Origin: Desulfobacteraceae bacterium
GTDB taxonomy: Bacteria; Desulfobacterota; DSM-4660; Desulfatiglandales; B25-G16
Assembly: GCA_030615105.1 (NCBI GenBank)
Contig: JAUWZV010000004.1
Coordinates: forward strand, 1-43,989
Direction: 5' to 3'
Length of the DNA: 43,989 bases
The notes beneath the pieces are model-generated. The model was given only the letters and a program-made list of their open reading frames with translations. It made no database searches and had not been told where the DNA came from. This document shows, piece after piece, positions 15,733 through 24,089 of this stretch. Numbering within the stretch: the first letter of the stretch is position 1; every line of letters begins with the position of its first letter. A program made the translations under genes and the position numbers.

Positions 15733-17547
15733 ATGTTAGACAAAATTCTCGGTAGGGATATTGCTACATATGTTAAGGCACATCGGGGCCTTTTAATAGT
15801 GACAATTATCCTGACTGCCGTGTCAGCCCTTTTTGTTATAGTGCCTGTCTACCTCCTTCAGCCCTTTATTGACGAAGGAATGAAAAGTGCAACTGATCCT
15901 GTTGAATGGAGGATTCCATGGCTGACATTCCGATCTCCCCTGTCATTTGAGAGAACAGAACTGACACTTGTAACCGGGATCTCACCGAATCGGTTGCTAA
16001 TCCTTCTTACCGGTATTGCATTCCTTTCAGTAATCTTTAAATCAATTACCCTTTACTTCAGTGAACTTACAGCAACAGCCTTCTCAAACAGGGCCATTAA
16101 AACATTACGGGTTGATCTGGCTGAAAAGTTTATCTCTCTACCCTTAACATTTTATCATAAACGTAAGAGTGGTGAGCTTATTGCAAGGGCTACAGCAGAC
16201 CTGGCAGTAATGCAGGGTTATATAAGCAATATCATCATCGGTCTTGTACAGCACCCCCTAACAGCAGCGGTCTTTCTTGCCTATCTCCTTTTGATGAATT
16301 ATAAACTTACCATACTAACTATTATTGTTGCCCCTTTAATTATTGGCCTGGTCAGGCTTTTTGGTCGTAAGGTTAAAAAACATTCTACAAGGGTACAGGA
16401 CGCAACAGCAGATGTGACATCAAGCTATCAGGAGATTCTCTTATTACTCAAGGTCATTAAGGGATTCTGTAGGGGTGAATATGAATCCGATAGGTTTAGG
16501 AAGCTTGCTGATAATCTGTATAAAAAGGTTATGCACTGGAATAGGTGGCAGCTTGGTATTGGCCCTATGATGGATTCAAGTGTATTCTTGATCCTCCCAG
16601 TTGTGTTATTAATGGGAAAGATATACTTCCATCATACCTTAGGAGAACTTATTGCAATACTTTATGCCTTTTCCCGGGCTTACTCTCCTATAAAGAATCT
16701 GGCCAGGATAAATACTAATTTGAGGACACTTCAGGGTGCAACCAGAAGGGTCTTTGATATAATACATACTGTGCCGGACATACAGGATAAGCCAGGAGCA
16801 AGGAAGATGCCGAGGCTAAAGAATGCAATAGAGTTTTCCCATGTTGATTTTAGCTATGAACCAGGGGAATTGATTTTAAATGATATCTCTTTTAAGGTAA
16901 ATGCAGGAGAGATGGTGGCCTTTGTCGGCTCAACCGGGGCAGGTAAAAGCACCCTCTTGGATCTAATTCCCCGTTTTTACGAGATAGGCTCTGGCTCTAT
17001 AACCATTGATGGAATGGATATCAGGGATGCAACACTGGAGTCCTTAAGAGGTCAAATTACTACTGTAAGCCAGGAGAGTCTCCTTTTTCATGACACTATT
17101 GCCAATAATATCAATTATAATGGAGACCATTATAAAAAGGAACAGATTGAAAATGCGGCCAAGATTGCCCAGGCCCATGATTTTATCATGGCCTTTCCAA
17201 ATAAATATGAAACAATTGTTGGTGATAGAGGGACACTTCTATCTGGTGGACAGAGACAGAGAATTGCCATTGCCAGGGCTATTCATAAAGACCCGGCTAT
17301 CATGATACTTGATGAGCCTGCCTCAGCCCTCGACCCAGAAAGCGAGCTCCTTATCCAGGAGGCTATCGAGAGCCTTCTTGGACAGATGACCATCTTTATT
17401 GTTTCCCACCGCCTGAATACAATCAGAAGGGCTGATACGATTTATGTTCTGGAGAATGGCACGATTGTTGAGTCAGGCACACATGAGGAACTTATTGCCA
17501 CAAATGGCAGATATAGGAACCTCTATGATATCCAGATTAAGGCCTAA
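15733..17547 (+). CDS. msbA: MsbA-like lipid/multidrug ABC exporter
   Basis: A 604-aa half-transporter with an N-terminal six-helix membrane domain (about residues 20-330) and a C-terminal ATPase. The ATPase has Walker A GSTGAGKST (about residue 400), signature LSGGQRQRIAIARA, Walker B IMILDEPASALD and the switch His (VSHRLNT). Length and architecture fit MsbA, which flips lipid A-core across the inner membrane; the GT9 gene 1.6 kb upstream supports an LPS role. It starts four bases after the dehydrogenase stop, so the two may be cotranscribed despite unrelated functions. Confidence 0.85.
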   Translation: MLDKILGRDIATYVKAHRGLLIVTIILTAVSALFVIVPVYLLQPFIDEGMKSATDPVEWRIPWLTFRSPLSFERTELTLVTGISPNRLLILLTGIAFLSVIFKSITLYFSELTATAFSNRAIKTLRVDLAEKFISLPLTFYHKRKSGELIARATADLAVMQGYISNIIIGLVQHPLTAAVFLAYLLLMNYKLTILTIIVAPLIIGLVRLFGRKVKKHSTRVQDATADVTSSYQEILLLLKVIKGFCRGEYESDRFRKLADNLYKKVMHWNRWQLGIGPMMDSSVFLILPVVLLMGKIYFHHTLGELIAILYAFSRAYSPIKNLARINTNLRTLQGATRRVFDIIHTVPDIQDKPGARKMPRLKNAIEFSHVDFSYEPGELILNDISFKVNAGEMVAFVGSTGAGKSTLLDLIPRFYEIGSGSITIDGMDIRDATLESLRGQITTVSQESLLFHDTIANNINYNGDHYKKEQIENAAKIAQAHDFIMAFPNKYETIVGDRGTLLSGGQRQRIAIARAIHKDPAIMILDEPASALDPESELLIQEAIESLLGQMTIFIVSHRLNTIRRADTIYVLENGTIVESGTHEELIATNGRYRNLYDIQIKA

Positions 17548-17569
17548 CCCGGCCAAGCTGGATCTAAAT

Positions 17570-18151
17570 ATGGTTCATGCCCGATTTTCACACGGATTAT
17601 GCAGCTTGAATATGCTAAAAGTCAGGAATGATCTTATGATTCTTCCTGTAGCAATAGAATGGAAATCTGATCTTAGTATTGGTCAGGAAGTTAAGAGTTT
17701 GGAGATTCCCTGGGAATATTTAGGCCAAGAGATAAAGGACAGGGGAAGCTATCTTTTGGTTTTAACATTAGAAAGAGAGAAGTTCATAGAGATTGGTAGA
17801 TTGGGTAAGCTCATGTTTCAAAAGGGCTACTATATCTATGTTGGATCTGCAATGAGTAATCTCAGGGCCAGGATTAAAAGACATAGACAAAAAAGAAAAA
17901 AACAGCACTGGCACATCGATTATCTTACCCATGTTGCTGATGGGTTTTTTTCCATCCCGATCAGATCCTCTCAAAGGCAGGAATGCGAGATCTCTCAATC
18001 ACTTTCTTCAATTATAAAAAGTGGACCCTCTGGATTTGGCTCGTCAGATTGTAGTTGTTTAACCCACTTATTTTACAGTGAGAAAAATCCGCTTCAGATA
18101 GAGGCCTTTCATGATGTGCTTCAAAGATTCAGGATGAGACATCCTTTTTAA
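17570..18151 (+). CDS. Truncated SfsA-DUF123 fusion; GIY-YIG-like DUF123 domain intact
   Basis: The C-terminal 135 residues are a complete DUF123 domain (GIY-YIG nuclease-like): GSYLLVL, IGRLGKLMFQKGYYIYVGSA, ARIKRH, HWHIDYL, SGFGSSDCSC and HLF in order. In front of it lies SLNMLKVRNDLMILPVAIEW, which resembles the end of SfsA. The bases just before, 17574-17606, encode FMPDFHTDYAA, an SfsA-like stretch, in a different frame, so a single-base deletion near 17604 broke the gene. The bulk of SfsA is missing, replaced by the end of msbA. ATG 17570 or 17612 could start an isolated DUF123 protein. Confidence 0.68.
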   Translation: MVHARFSHGLCSLNMLKVRNDLMILPVAIEWKSDLSIGQEVKSLEIPWEYLGQEIKDRGSYLLVLTLEREKFIEIGRLGKLMFQKGYYIYVGSAMSNLRARIKRHRQKRKKQHWHIDYLTHVADGFFSIPIRSSQRQECEISQSLSSIIKSGPSGFGSSDCSCLTHLFYSEKNPLQIEAFHDVLQRFRMRHPF

Positions 18152-18249
18152 TCTTCCCTGACCCCATTTACATGTTTCTATGACTACTTGACTATTAACT
18201 TTCCATGAGTTATTGACAGCCAGGGAAAGTAAGGATCAGTGACCATCAT

Positions 18250-18348
18250 ATGAAAGAAAATGAAATAGTATCTAAAGTAATAAATAGTGTATTGTTTAAG
18301 CTGGCGAAAAAAGGTAAAAAGACATGTAGCTTCTTAAAAGAGGAATAG
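18250..18348 (+). CDS. Very short ORF (32 aa), uncertain
   Basis: A 32-codon frame, MKENEIVSKVINSVLFKLA and then a basic tail. Its first ten residues recall the N-terminus of GxxExxY proteins (ENEI..KVI), so it may be another fossil of that family. No ribosome-binding site is visible. Otherwise 18152-18395 holds nothing recognisable. Confidence 0.2.
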   Translation: MKENEIVSKVINSVLFKLAKKGKKTCSFLKEE

Positions 18349-18395
18349 TAATGTGCGGCTTTGCACAATAGAGCGTTACCTTATCAGGCGTTTAT

Positions 18396-20609
18396 CTATT
18401 GACGTCTCACACGTCCTTGTATGATTGCCTCTACCACTTCTCGCACTTCTGGATTGAGGCGATCAAGAACCTCGTCTCTGGCTTGCTTATCCTTCTGCCA
18501 GTATTCAACCGCTTTGCCGACAGGTTCCAGAACCCCAAGTAGTTTTTCCAGGTTTCGCTTTTGCATGAGGCTAAACAGTTCAGCACAAATCCCTGCTGTT
18601 TGCTCTATTAATACATTCTTGAAGAATGTAAAAAACTCATGTAATGCCAGATCTTCTCTGGCCCGGGGAAGCTGGTCAAGCGCGAGGCTAAACATGTTGC
18701 GTGCCTGGCCGATATTTTCTGCCTTTATCGCAATTTCACAACGAAGCAGGGCAATATGCGTGAAATGTGCTGAGTAGAAAGTCGTTCCTTCTCGGTTTTT
18801 TTGTAATAAAGCAATCCGGATAGCCTCATTAATTTTCTGTAAAGAACTCTCGAATAGATGCTCTTGTTCCGCTCCTTCCTTTGTGCGCGCGAGATAGCCC
18901 AGGTCAGTGCCCCAGTTGTTGAGGGCTTCGTGAAGGTCCGGCTTTATCTTTACTGCCGCCTCATATTTTTCAAAGGCAAGCAGGAAAAGCCTCTCCTGTT
19001 CCGCTCCTTCCTTTGTGCGCGCGAGATTGCCCAGGCCAGTGCCCCAGTTGTTGAGGGCTTCAGGGAATTCCGGGCGGAACTTAACAGCCTTTTCCAGGGC
19101 GTTTATTTCCTCTTCCGCTCTTTTCTGTTCGTTTCGAAGATATGCCATTAAATACCAGCACTGGGACAAGCGATCATTATTTCGCTTGCGTGAATACTCA
19201 TTAATTCGTTCGTTTAGTATTTCTTCTGCCCGTTTGAAATCACCGGACTCAATGCAGGATCGTATTGTTGCATCAGTCACAGAATACCCCATTTCAGGCC
19301 TGGGTGCAGCTTCAGCGAGGTATTCGAGATGCTCGATAAATCTCCCCGCTTCACCAAATTGCCTTTCTGCTGTGGCGCTTTGGTATTCGACCATAAGACG
19401 ACGAGTTTCCTTAACCCACTCATGTTCCGTATACCAGATACGCAGGAACTCGATGAAAAATTCGAGTTTACTTCGACCTAAAGCGGAAAACCGCATCTGA
19501 TACCAGATGCGAAACACCCTTTCAGAAACCATGTAGAGGGTGGTCTTACGGCGTTTCTGTGGTGATATTGATACAAATCCCAGATCCCGCAGCCGCTTGA
19601 GAATGCTGTTGATCTGGTTAACGGGCAGACGAGTTTCTTTTGATAGCTCGGTGGGGTTTGCAGGCCGACCCAGGCGGGCGAATGTGTCCAGTACCTTTCG
19701 CTGCTGGGGGGCGAGAACTTCGATCCGGTGCTTGTAATAGGGAGTTAAGTCATCGAGCAGGGTCTGGATTGATTCTCGCACTTCCGGAAGTTCGGTGCGT
19801 GTGTAAAGCTGATAGAGCATGAGCACGAGACGGGGGTTGCCGCCTGTGAGGTGGTGCACCGCATTGATGCGAGGCTTGAGTTCTTTAAAGCGCTCGAGCA
19901 GCGTCCGGTTTTCCTCTAATGTAGCCTGTTTTTGCAGTAGTTCTGTCATCTCTTTAACTGACAAATCTTTAAGCTCGATGGGATGGAAGAACTGGTAAAA
20001 AGGTCGCTGGTAGCCGCTCACTTCCTTGAAATGGGTGGGAGCAGTAGCCAGCAGCGTCAGGAAGGAACCGTTCATCAACAGGTCACGCAGCCTGCCCATT
20101 TGCGCCTCGTCCAGGATTCTGTCGTCCAGGATCAAGTCAAAATTGTCTAAAAGTAGTAGTATTTTCCTGTCAAAACGTTCACAGAATCTCTTGACCGCAT
20201 CAATGGCGATCTCAGCGGCGTGTTCGTCATCATCGGTCAATGCTATGGATTCCGCTGATGCACGCAGATCGTCATCCGGTTCGACCGCTAGCAGCAACTC
20301 GAGCACTTTTGTGAATAAGTCGCGCAGACTGACGATGGAATATTCCTCCTCCGCCGTCTGAAGCGGTAGATATGCCTTGAAGAGAGCATCATCGTTTTCA
20401 ACCCGATGTTTTAATATGAGAAGCAGGTTGGTTTTTCCTATGCCGCGGGAGCCGATAATAAGAAAATGCTGATTTGTAGGGGTATTGGTTCTTTCACGCA
20501 GCACGCTGAGTATGTTATCAAGTATAACTTCACGGCCTACAAAGGTGGCTTCGAGTTCTTCCGGCCTGCATTGTCCCGGATTATATTTGTACAGTTCCAG
20601 TTGTCTCAT
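18396..20609 (-). CDS. P-loop ATPase with winged helix and TPR-like repeats
   Basis: A 737-aa multidomain protein. Residues about 20-300 form an Orc/Cdc6-like AAA ATPase: Walker A GSRGIGKTN (53-61), Walker B ILLLLDNFD (about 158), sensor-like LLATAPTHF, and GGNPRLVLML. Residues about 310-390 are a winged helix (RPANPTELSKETRLPVNQI, then GFVSISP). The C-terminal half is helical, with two nearly identical TPR-type units (EALNNWGTGLGNLARTKEG and EALNNWGTDLGYLARTKEG). This layout is typical of STAND-like signalling ATPases. ATG 20609 is chosen for its GGGAGG site; a longer frame would overlap the upstream gene. It follows a second ATPase gene by 14 bases. The function is unknown. Confidence 0.75.
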   Translation of the reverse strand: MRQLELYKYNPGQCRPEELEATFVGREVILDNILSVLRERTNTPTNQHFLIIGSRGIGKTNLLLILKHRVENDDALFKAYLPLQTAEEEYSIVSLRDLFTKVLELLLAVEPDDDLRASAESIALTDDDEHAAEIAIDAVKRFCERFDRKILLLLDNFDLILDDRILDEAQMGRLRDLLMNGSFLTLLATAPTHFKEVSGYQRPFYQFFHPIELKDLSVKEMTELLQKQATLEENRTLLERFKELKPRINAVHHLTGGNPRLVLMLYQLYTRTELPEVRESIQTLLDDLTPYYKHRIEVLAPQQRKVLDTFARLGRPANPTELSKETRLPVNQINSILKRLRDLGFVSISPQKRRKTTLYMVSERVFRIWYQMRFSALGRSKLEFFIEFLRIWYTEHEWVKETRRLMVEYQSATAERQFGEAGRFIEHLEYLAEAAPRPEMGYSVTDATIRSCIESGDFKRAEEILNERINEYSRKRNNDRLSQCWYLMAYLRNEQKRAEEEINALEKAVKFRPEFPEALNNWGTGLGNLARTKEGAEQERLFLLAFEKYEAAVKIKPDLHEALNNWGTDLGYLARTKEGAEQEHLFESSLQKINEAIRIALLQKNREGTTFYSAHFTHIALLRCEIAIKAENIGQARNMFSLALDQLPRAREDLALHEFFTFFKNVLIEQTAGICAELFSLMQKRNLEKLLGVLEPVGKAVEYWQKDKQARDEVLDRLNPEVREVVEAIIQGRVRRQ

Positions 20610-20623
20610 GATTTCAACCTCCC

Positions 20624-21844
20624 TTAAAATGTATAGTAGCGTCGCCACCAGTCGCAGAGAATTTTCGAGGCGAATACATATTTTTCATCATCTTCCGCTT
20701 GGCGGATGTAGAAGTCGTTCAACAGGTTTGCCATCAACTGGTTGAACCCGTCGTCAGTTGCTGATTCCCCCACTTCCTTCCAGTAAATAGTACGCAGTTG
20801 ACTTTTTTTAATTGGCTGAGGTTGAGCAATGGCCAACTCTCTCAAGATGGCTTTTGAGGCATTTTGCAGGGCTTTGTCATAGTATCGCAGGCGATCGTAG
20901 TAATGTTGAAAATAGGTCTTGTATTCCGGGCCAAGGAATCTGTTCAAATAAATTTCCTTGATCTTCCGGGGGCCGATACGCGTTACGCCATTTGCACTTT
21001 CTATGGCGATAGTGGCAACAAACATCTGAATAAAATAGGGAATAGGTGTGCCCATAAGGGCCAATATCTTTCTTTGCCCAGCAATACTCAGCGGGATCTT
21101 GCGAGATTTCAGCAGCTTCCTGAGAAAATCGACCGCACCCTCTGGACTTAACTCTTTCAGAGGAATGCGCTGGAAATCATTGAACGAGTCTACCGCTCCC
21201 AGTTGAGAGAGGTAATTTTCTATACCGATTGACCCACCCACCAGAAAGCGGCAATTGGTTAAACCAATCTTCGGATCAGTCCGCAGTTTTCGGAACCAGT
21301 AGAGAAATGTCTTGGTTTCCGCGCCTGGTATCTTATTTTCGCGAAAGAGGTGTAGCATAACAGGAAGTTCATCGATAATGATCAGCAGTTTTTCTTTCCT
21401 GTAATTTTGCAGCAATTGCAGAAGGCTTTCACCCCGTTCCTGCCAATGAGAACCTATCTTTTCCTTTAACTTGATCTTCAATCCAACGTCCCAGGGAGCG
21501 GTTACCCCAAATTCTTCAATTAATCCTCTAAGCCACTTTCCGCTATTCTTCCAGGTAGAGATAAAAAAATTCTGTATGTGACGGTCTGCCATAAGTGAGT
21601 CGAGCAACGAGATGATAAAGTTTACCGGCATTCCGATTGATTCAGCATCCACATGAATTGGTTTCCAGCCCGGATTTGGTTGATCGATAAGTCGATACAT
21701 GAGGCTTGTTTTTCCGTAGCGCCGGGGAGCGGCCAATAGAATGTTATTCCCTCCCTCTAAATAGTCCCATACCAGTTCTATCAATTCTTCACGATCATAA
21801 AAATCATCTCCCCTTGCAGGTAGTCCAACCAGATTTTTAATCAT
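20624..21844 (-). CDS. Archaeal-type AAA ATPase, partner of the TPR ATPase
   Basis: A 406-aa P-loop ATPase of the archaeal ATPase (PF01637-like) group. Walker A is AAPRRYGKTSL (38-48), Walker B LLIIIDELP (about 155), and the sensor segment CRFLVGGSIG. The C-terminus carries a winged-helix-like region (LRELAIAQPQPIKKSQLRTI) and ends in WWRRYY. Start 21844 has GAGGT seven bases upstream. It is first in a two-gene unit with the TPR ATPase and sits directly behind a strong promoter. No nuclease, protease or other effector domain was found in either protein. Such pairs occur as accessory genes of unknown role. Confidence 0.75.
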   Translation of the reverse strand: MIKNLVGLPARGDDFYDREELIELVWDYLEGGNNILLAAPRRYGKTSLMYRLIDQPNPGWKPIHVDAESIGMPVNFIISLLDSLMADRHIQNFFISTWKNSGKWLRGLIEEFGVTAPWDVGLKIKLKEKIGSHWQERGESLLQLLQNYRKEKLLIIIDELPVMLHLFRENKIPGAETKTFLYWFRKLRTDPKIGLTNCRFLVGGSIGIENYLSQLGAVDSFNDFQRIPLKELSPEGAVDFLRKLLKSRKIPLSIAGQRKILALMGTPIPYFIQMFVATIAIESANGVTRIGPRKIKEIYLNRFLGPEYKTYFQHYYDRLRYYDKALQNASKAILRELAIAQPQPIKKSQLRTIYWKEVGESATDDGFNQLMANLLNDFYIRQAEDDEKYVFASKILCDWWRRYYTF

Positions 21845-21887
21845 TTTCAATACCTCGTTTAATATTATTTTGTTTTACAACAAAAGC

Positions 21888-21915
21888 ATTGTACAACAAA
21901 ATCGTTGTATGTCAA
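21888..21915 (-). promoter_or_regulatory. Strong promoter with palindromic operator for the ATPase pair
   Basis: On the minus strand TTGACA (21910-21915), a 16-base spacer and TACAAT (21888-21893). The spacer and the edge of the -10 box form a palindrome: TACAAC (21892-21897), six bases, GTTGTA (21904-21909). On the plus strand ACAACAAAA occurs at 21877 and again at 21893. A repressor bound there would cover the -10 and spacer. Confidence 0.65.
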
Positions 21916-22160
21916 GTAAAAAACGCCTGTGATGAGAAAAGAAAAGGGGGGGAGGACATCAATTCTTCTTGCATTTCCTGCCGGAAGGGATGCTAAGTTT
22001 CATCATCCTGTCAATTCTGCCTCGGATCATAGCCAGGACCTGTTAGCTTTAGTAAGGGACCACGTTATCTAACTTATGTGACTGTTCATCAGGCCGGTGA
22101 ATGGGGCATTCGTACAGAAAATGCAATACGAATATATAGTCAGAGATTTAAAAGAATGTT

Positions 22161-22346
22161 GACTACCTTACTACTCGTGAACGAGAAGTTTTTGCCCTCA
22201 TGGTCACCGACATGTTGAACAAGCAGATCTCATACGATCTCGGCGTCAGTGAGAAAACCGTCAAAGTGCACCGGGCCGCCGAATCCCTGGCGGATCTTGT
22301 TCAGCTGGCCGAAAAGGCGGGAATCGGGCCACAAATAATGGAATAA
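22161..22346 (+). pseudogene. Remnant of a FixJ/LuxR-type response regulator (HTH end)
   Basis: The frame encodes [53 protein letters not shown], which is the C-terminal DNA-binding domain of FixJ-type regulators with about ten residues deleted after KVHR. There is no start codon and no receiver domain; a stop precedes it in frame. The bases are more GC-rich than the neighbouring gene. DNA from 21920 to 22160 holds no gene I can name. Confidence 0.65.
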
Positions 22347-22367
22347 TGGAATATTGGCTTGTATTGT

Positions 22368-22413
22368 ATCGAATTGAGAAATATTTTTTATTGACTTTGA
22401 GTCATCGAATTGA
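22368..22413 (+). promoter_or_regulatory. Candidate operator/promoter of the second MazF locus
   Basis: ATCGAATTGA occurs at 22368 and 22404, with the palindrome TGACT-TTG-AGTCA (22392-22404) between. TTGACT at 22391 could serve as a -35 box, but no good -10 follows. The position, 45-90 bases before the antitoxin start, fits autoregulation by a ribbon-helix-helix antitoxin. Confidence 0.45.
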
Positions 22414-22457
22414 TAACTATTTGTGTGTCATAAAATTGAACAAAGGAGGCTTACTAT

Positions 22458-22715
22458 ATGCATCAAAATATATCAACAAAAAATGTCCGGCTTAATGTTC
22501 AAATCCCTTTTGAACTAAAAGATAAACTTAACTGGGCATCTGCCATTGAAGGTAAAAAGATGTCGGTTTTGGTTAGGGAATCCATTGAGCAAGAACTAAG
22601 ACGCATTGAAAAAAAAGTATTTGAAGAAAAAATGAAAAACGCTTACCTGGGTCTGGCACAAGAGAACATGGAAATTTCAAAGGATTTTGAATATTCGGAT
22701 GCAGAAAATCTTTAA
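22458..22715 (+). CDS. Ribbon-helix-helix antitoxin (MazF partner)
   Basis: An 85-aa protein with a predicted N-terminal RHH fold (VRLNVQIPFELKDKLNWASA, MSVLVRESIEQEL) and an acidic C-terminal tail (ENMEISKDFEYSDAENL) suited to toxin neutralisation. GGAGG lies eight bases before the ATG. The toxin gene starts 12 bases after its stop. Little similarity to the antitoxin at 8301-8531 is visible, so the two loci are probably not recent duplicates. Confidence 0.8.
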   Translation: MHQNISTKNVRLNVQIPFELKDKLNWASAIEGKKMSVLVRESIEQELRRIEKKVFEEKMKNAYLGLAQENMEISKDFEYSDAENL

Positions 22716-22727
22716 AAAGGCAGGAAT

Positions 22728-23087
22728 ATGGATGACCTGATGATTAAACGGGGTGATGTATATTATGCGAATCTTGATCCGGTCAAAGGCCATGAAACAG
22801 GAAAGACCCGACCTGTGGTTGTAATTCAAAACGATATTGGAAACATGTACTCACCTACGACCATTGTGGCGATAGTTACGGAATACTCCGATAGAAAGGC
22901 ATCTTACCCAATCTGTGTTACCGTCAAAAAGGAAAAAGGATTAAAAAAAGATTCGATTGTAAACTTATCACAGATCCGAACGATTGATAAGAAACGGCTT
23001 AAAGCACCAAAGATAACTGAACTATCAGATAATGTAATGAAAAAGGTTGATGAAGCCATCATGAGCAGCCTGGGGATCTGCGGATGA
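22728..23087 (+). CDS. mazF: MazF-family mRNA interferase toxin
   Basis: A 119-aa MazF closer to the Bacillus EndoA/NdoA type than the one at 7963: [53 protein letters not shown]. These include the conserved RGD(V/I)YYA start and the catalytic-site Arg and Thr strands. An internal ATG at 22740 (MIKRGD) is the more typical family start; the AAGG site before 22728 supports the longer form. Second gene of the locus. Confidence 0.9.
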   Translation: MDDLMIKRGDVYYANLDPVKGHETGKTRPVVVIQNDIGNMYSPTTIVAIVTEYSDRKASYPICVTVKKEKGLKKDSIVNLSQIRTIDKKRLKAPKITELSDNVMKKVDEAIMSSLGICG

Positions 23088-23229
23088 TTCTTTATTCACT
23101 TCACGCTTCTAAGGCCAACCGGTATAGGACTAAAGTTCAATCTTTATTACCCCAAGATCCAGTTGAAGGATGGAAACAACAGTAGATTCCAGGATGAGAG
23201 TGGTAGCCTTAAGCGATGGGGAGTAACTA

Positions 23230-23994
23230 TCAAACTGATAAAGACATCAGATCTGCTGCGAGGATAAGCTCTCCGTGGTAGGTTTTCCGGCATTGCTTTT
23301 CTATATCGGTTTTTAGGCATTCCGGATAAAAATGGGTTAGAACTAATTTTTTGACCTCTGAGCGGGTAGCTATATCACCTGCCTGGGATGGGGTCAAGTG
23401 CCCTTCGATCCCTTGGCCATCAGGAAAGGAAGACTCGAGGATCAAAAGGTCTGCACCTCTGGCCAAAGCAATGAGTTCCTCACAATAACCGGTGTCTCCT
23501 GAATATACAATACTTCTCCCTAAGTTATCTTCTATTCTCAGGCCAATACTATCTGGAGTATGATTTATAGGAGCGGATATTATCCTAAATTTATCAAATT
23601 CTTTCTTGTCCTTTTCCCCGGTGTTTAACTCCTCTATCTCCATAAGACCAGCAGGGAGATCAAGCCAGCTTCCATAAAGTCTTCTCAAGAGTGTTAAAAA
23701 CCTATTCAATCCTTTTGGTCCTATTATTGTAAAGGGTTTTCTCTTATTAAGGATAGGGGGATGCCTTGTAGCAAAGATGAAATGGATGAGATCGGCTGTA
23801 TGATCTGGATGAAAATGACTGATACAGATGTAGTCAATCTCTTCGTGTTTAAGGCCAGCAATTGTTAGTTGTCTGACTGTTCCAGGGCCTATGTCCATCA
23901 AAAGGAATTGATCATCAATGAAAATGGCAACAGAGGGGGATGCCCTTTGAGGGTGAGGAACACTTGTACCTGAACCTAAAATAATGACATCCAT
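23230..23994 (-). CDS. Metallo-beta-lactamase-fold hydrolase (RNase Z-like)
   Basis: A 254-aa MBL-fold enzyme. The start LGSGTSVPHPQRASPS, the HxHxDH metal motif (SHFHPDH, residues 59-65), SGDTGYCEEL and the late His (LTHFYPE) define the RNase Z/arylsulfatase-like branch. The substrate could be RNA or a small ester; the 254-aa length is short for a tRNase Z exosite form. The start has no strong ribosome-binding site. It lies downstream of the AmmeMemoRadiSam cluster on the same strand, separated by a palindromic repeat, so cotranscription is possible. Confidence 0.8.
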   Translation of the reverse strand: MDVIILGSGTSVPHPQRASPSVAIFIDDQFLLMDIGPGTVRQLTIAGLKHEEIDYICISHFHPDHTADLIHFIFATRHPPILNKRKPFTIIGPKGLNRFLTLLRRLYGSWLDLPAGLMEIEELNTGEKDKKEFDKFRIISAPINHTPDSIGLRIEDNLGRSIVYSGDTGYCEELIALARGADLLILESSFPDGQGIEGHLTPSQAGDIATRSEVKKLVLTHFYPECLKTDIEKQCRKTYHGELILAADLMSLSV

Positions 23995-24001
23995 TTTTTA
24001 T

Positions 24002-24084
24002 GAGTAAGCAGTAGACAGTATGCAGTAAGCAGTTACTCTTTATCCTCTATTTGCCTACTCCTTACTGCTTACTGCCTACTCCCT
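24002..24084. repeat. AGTAAGCAGTA-type palindromic repeat
   Basis: The left half repeats GCAGTAAGCAG / GCAGTAGACAG and the right half is roughly its reverse complement (CTTACTGCTTACTGCCTACT). It forms a large imperfect hairpin between two minus-strand genes. Confidence 0.6.
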
Positions 24085-24089
24085 CCTTA

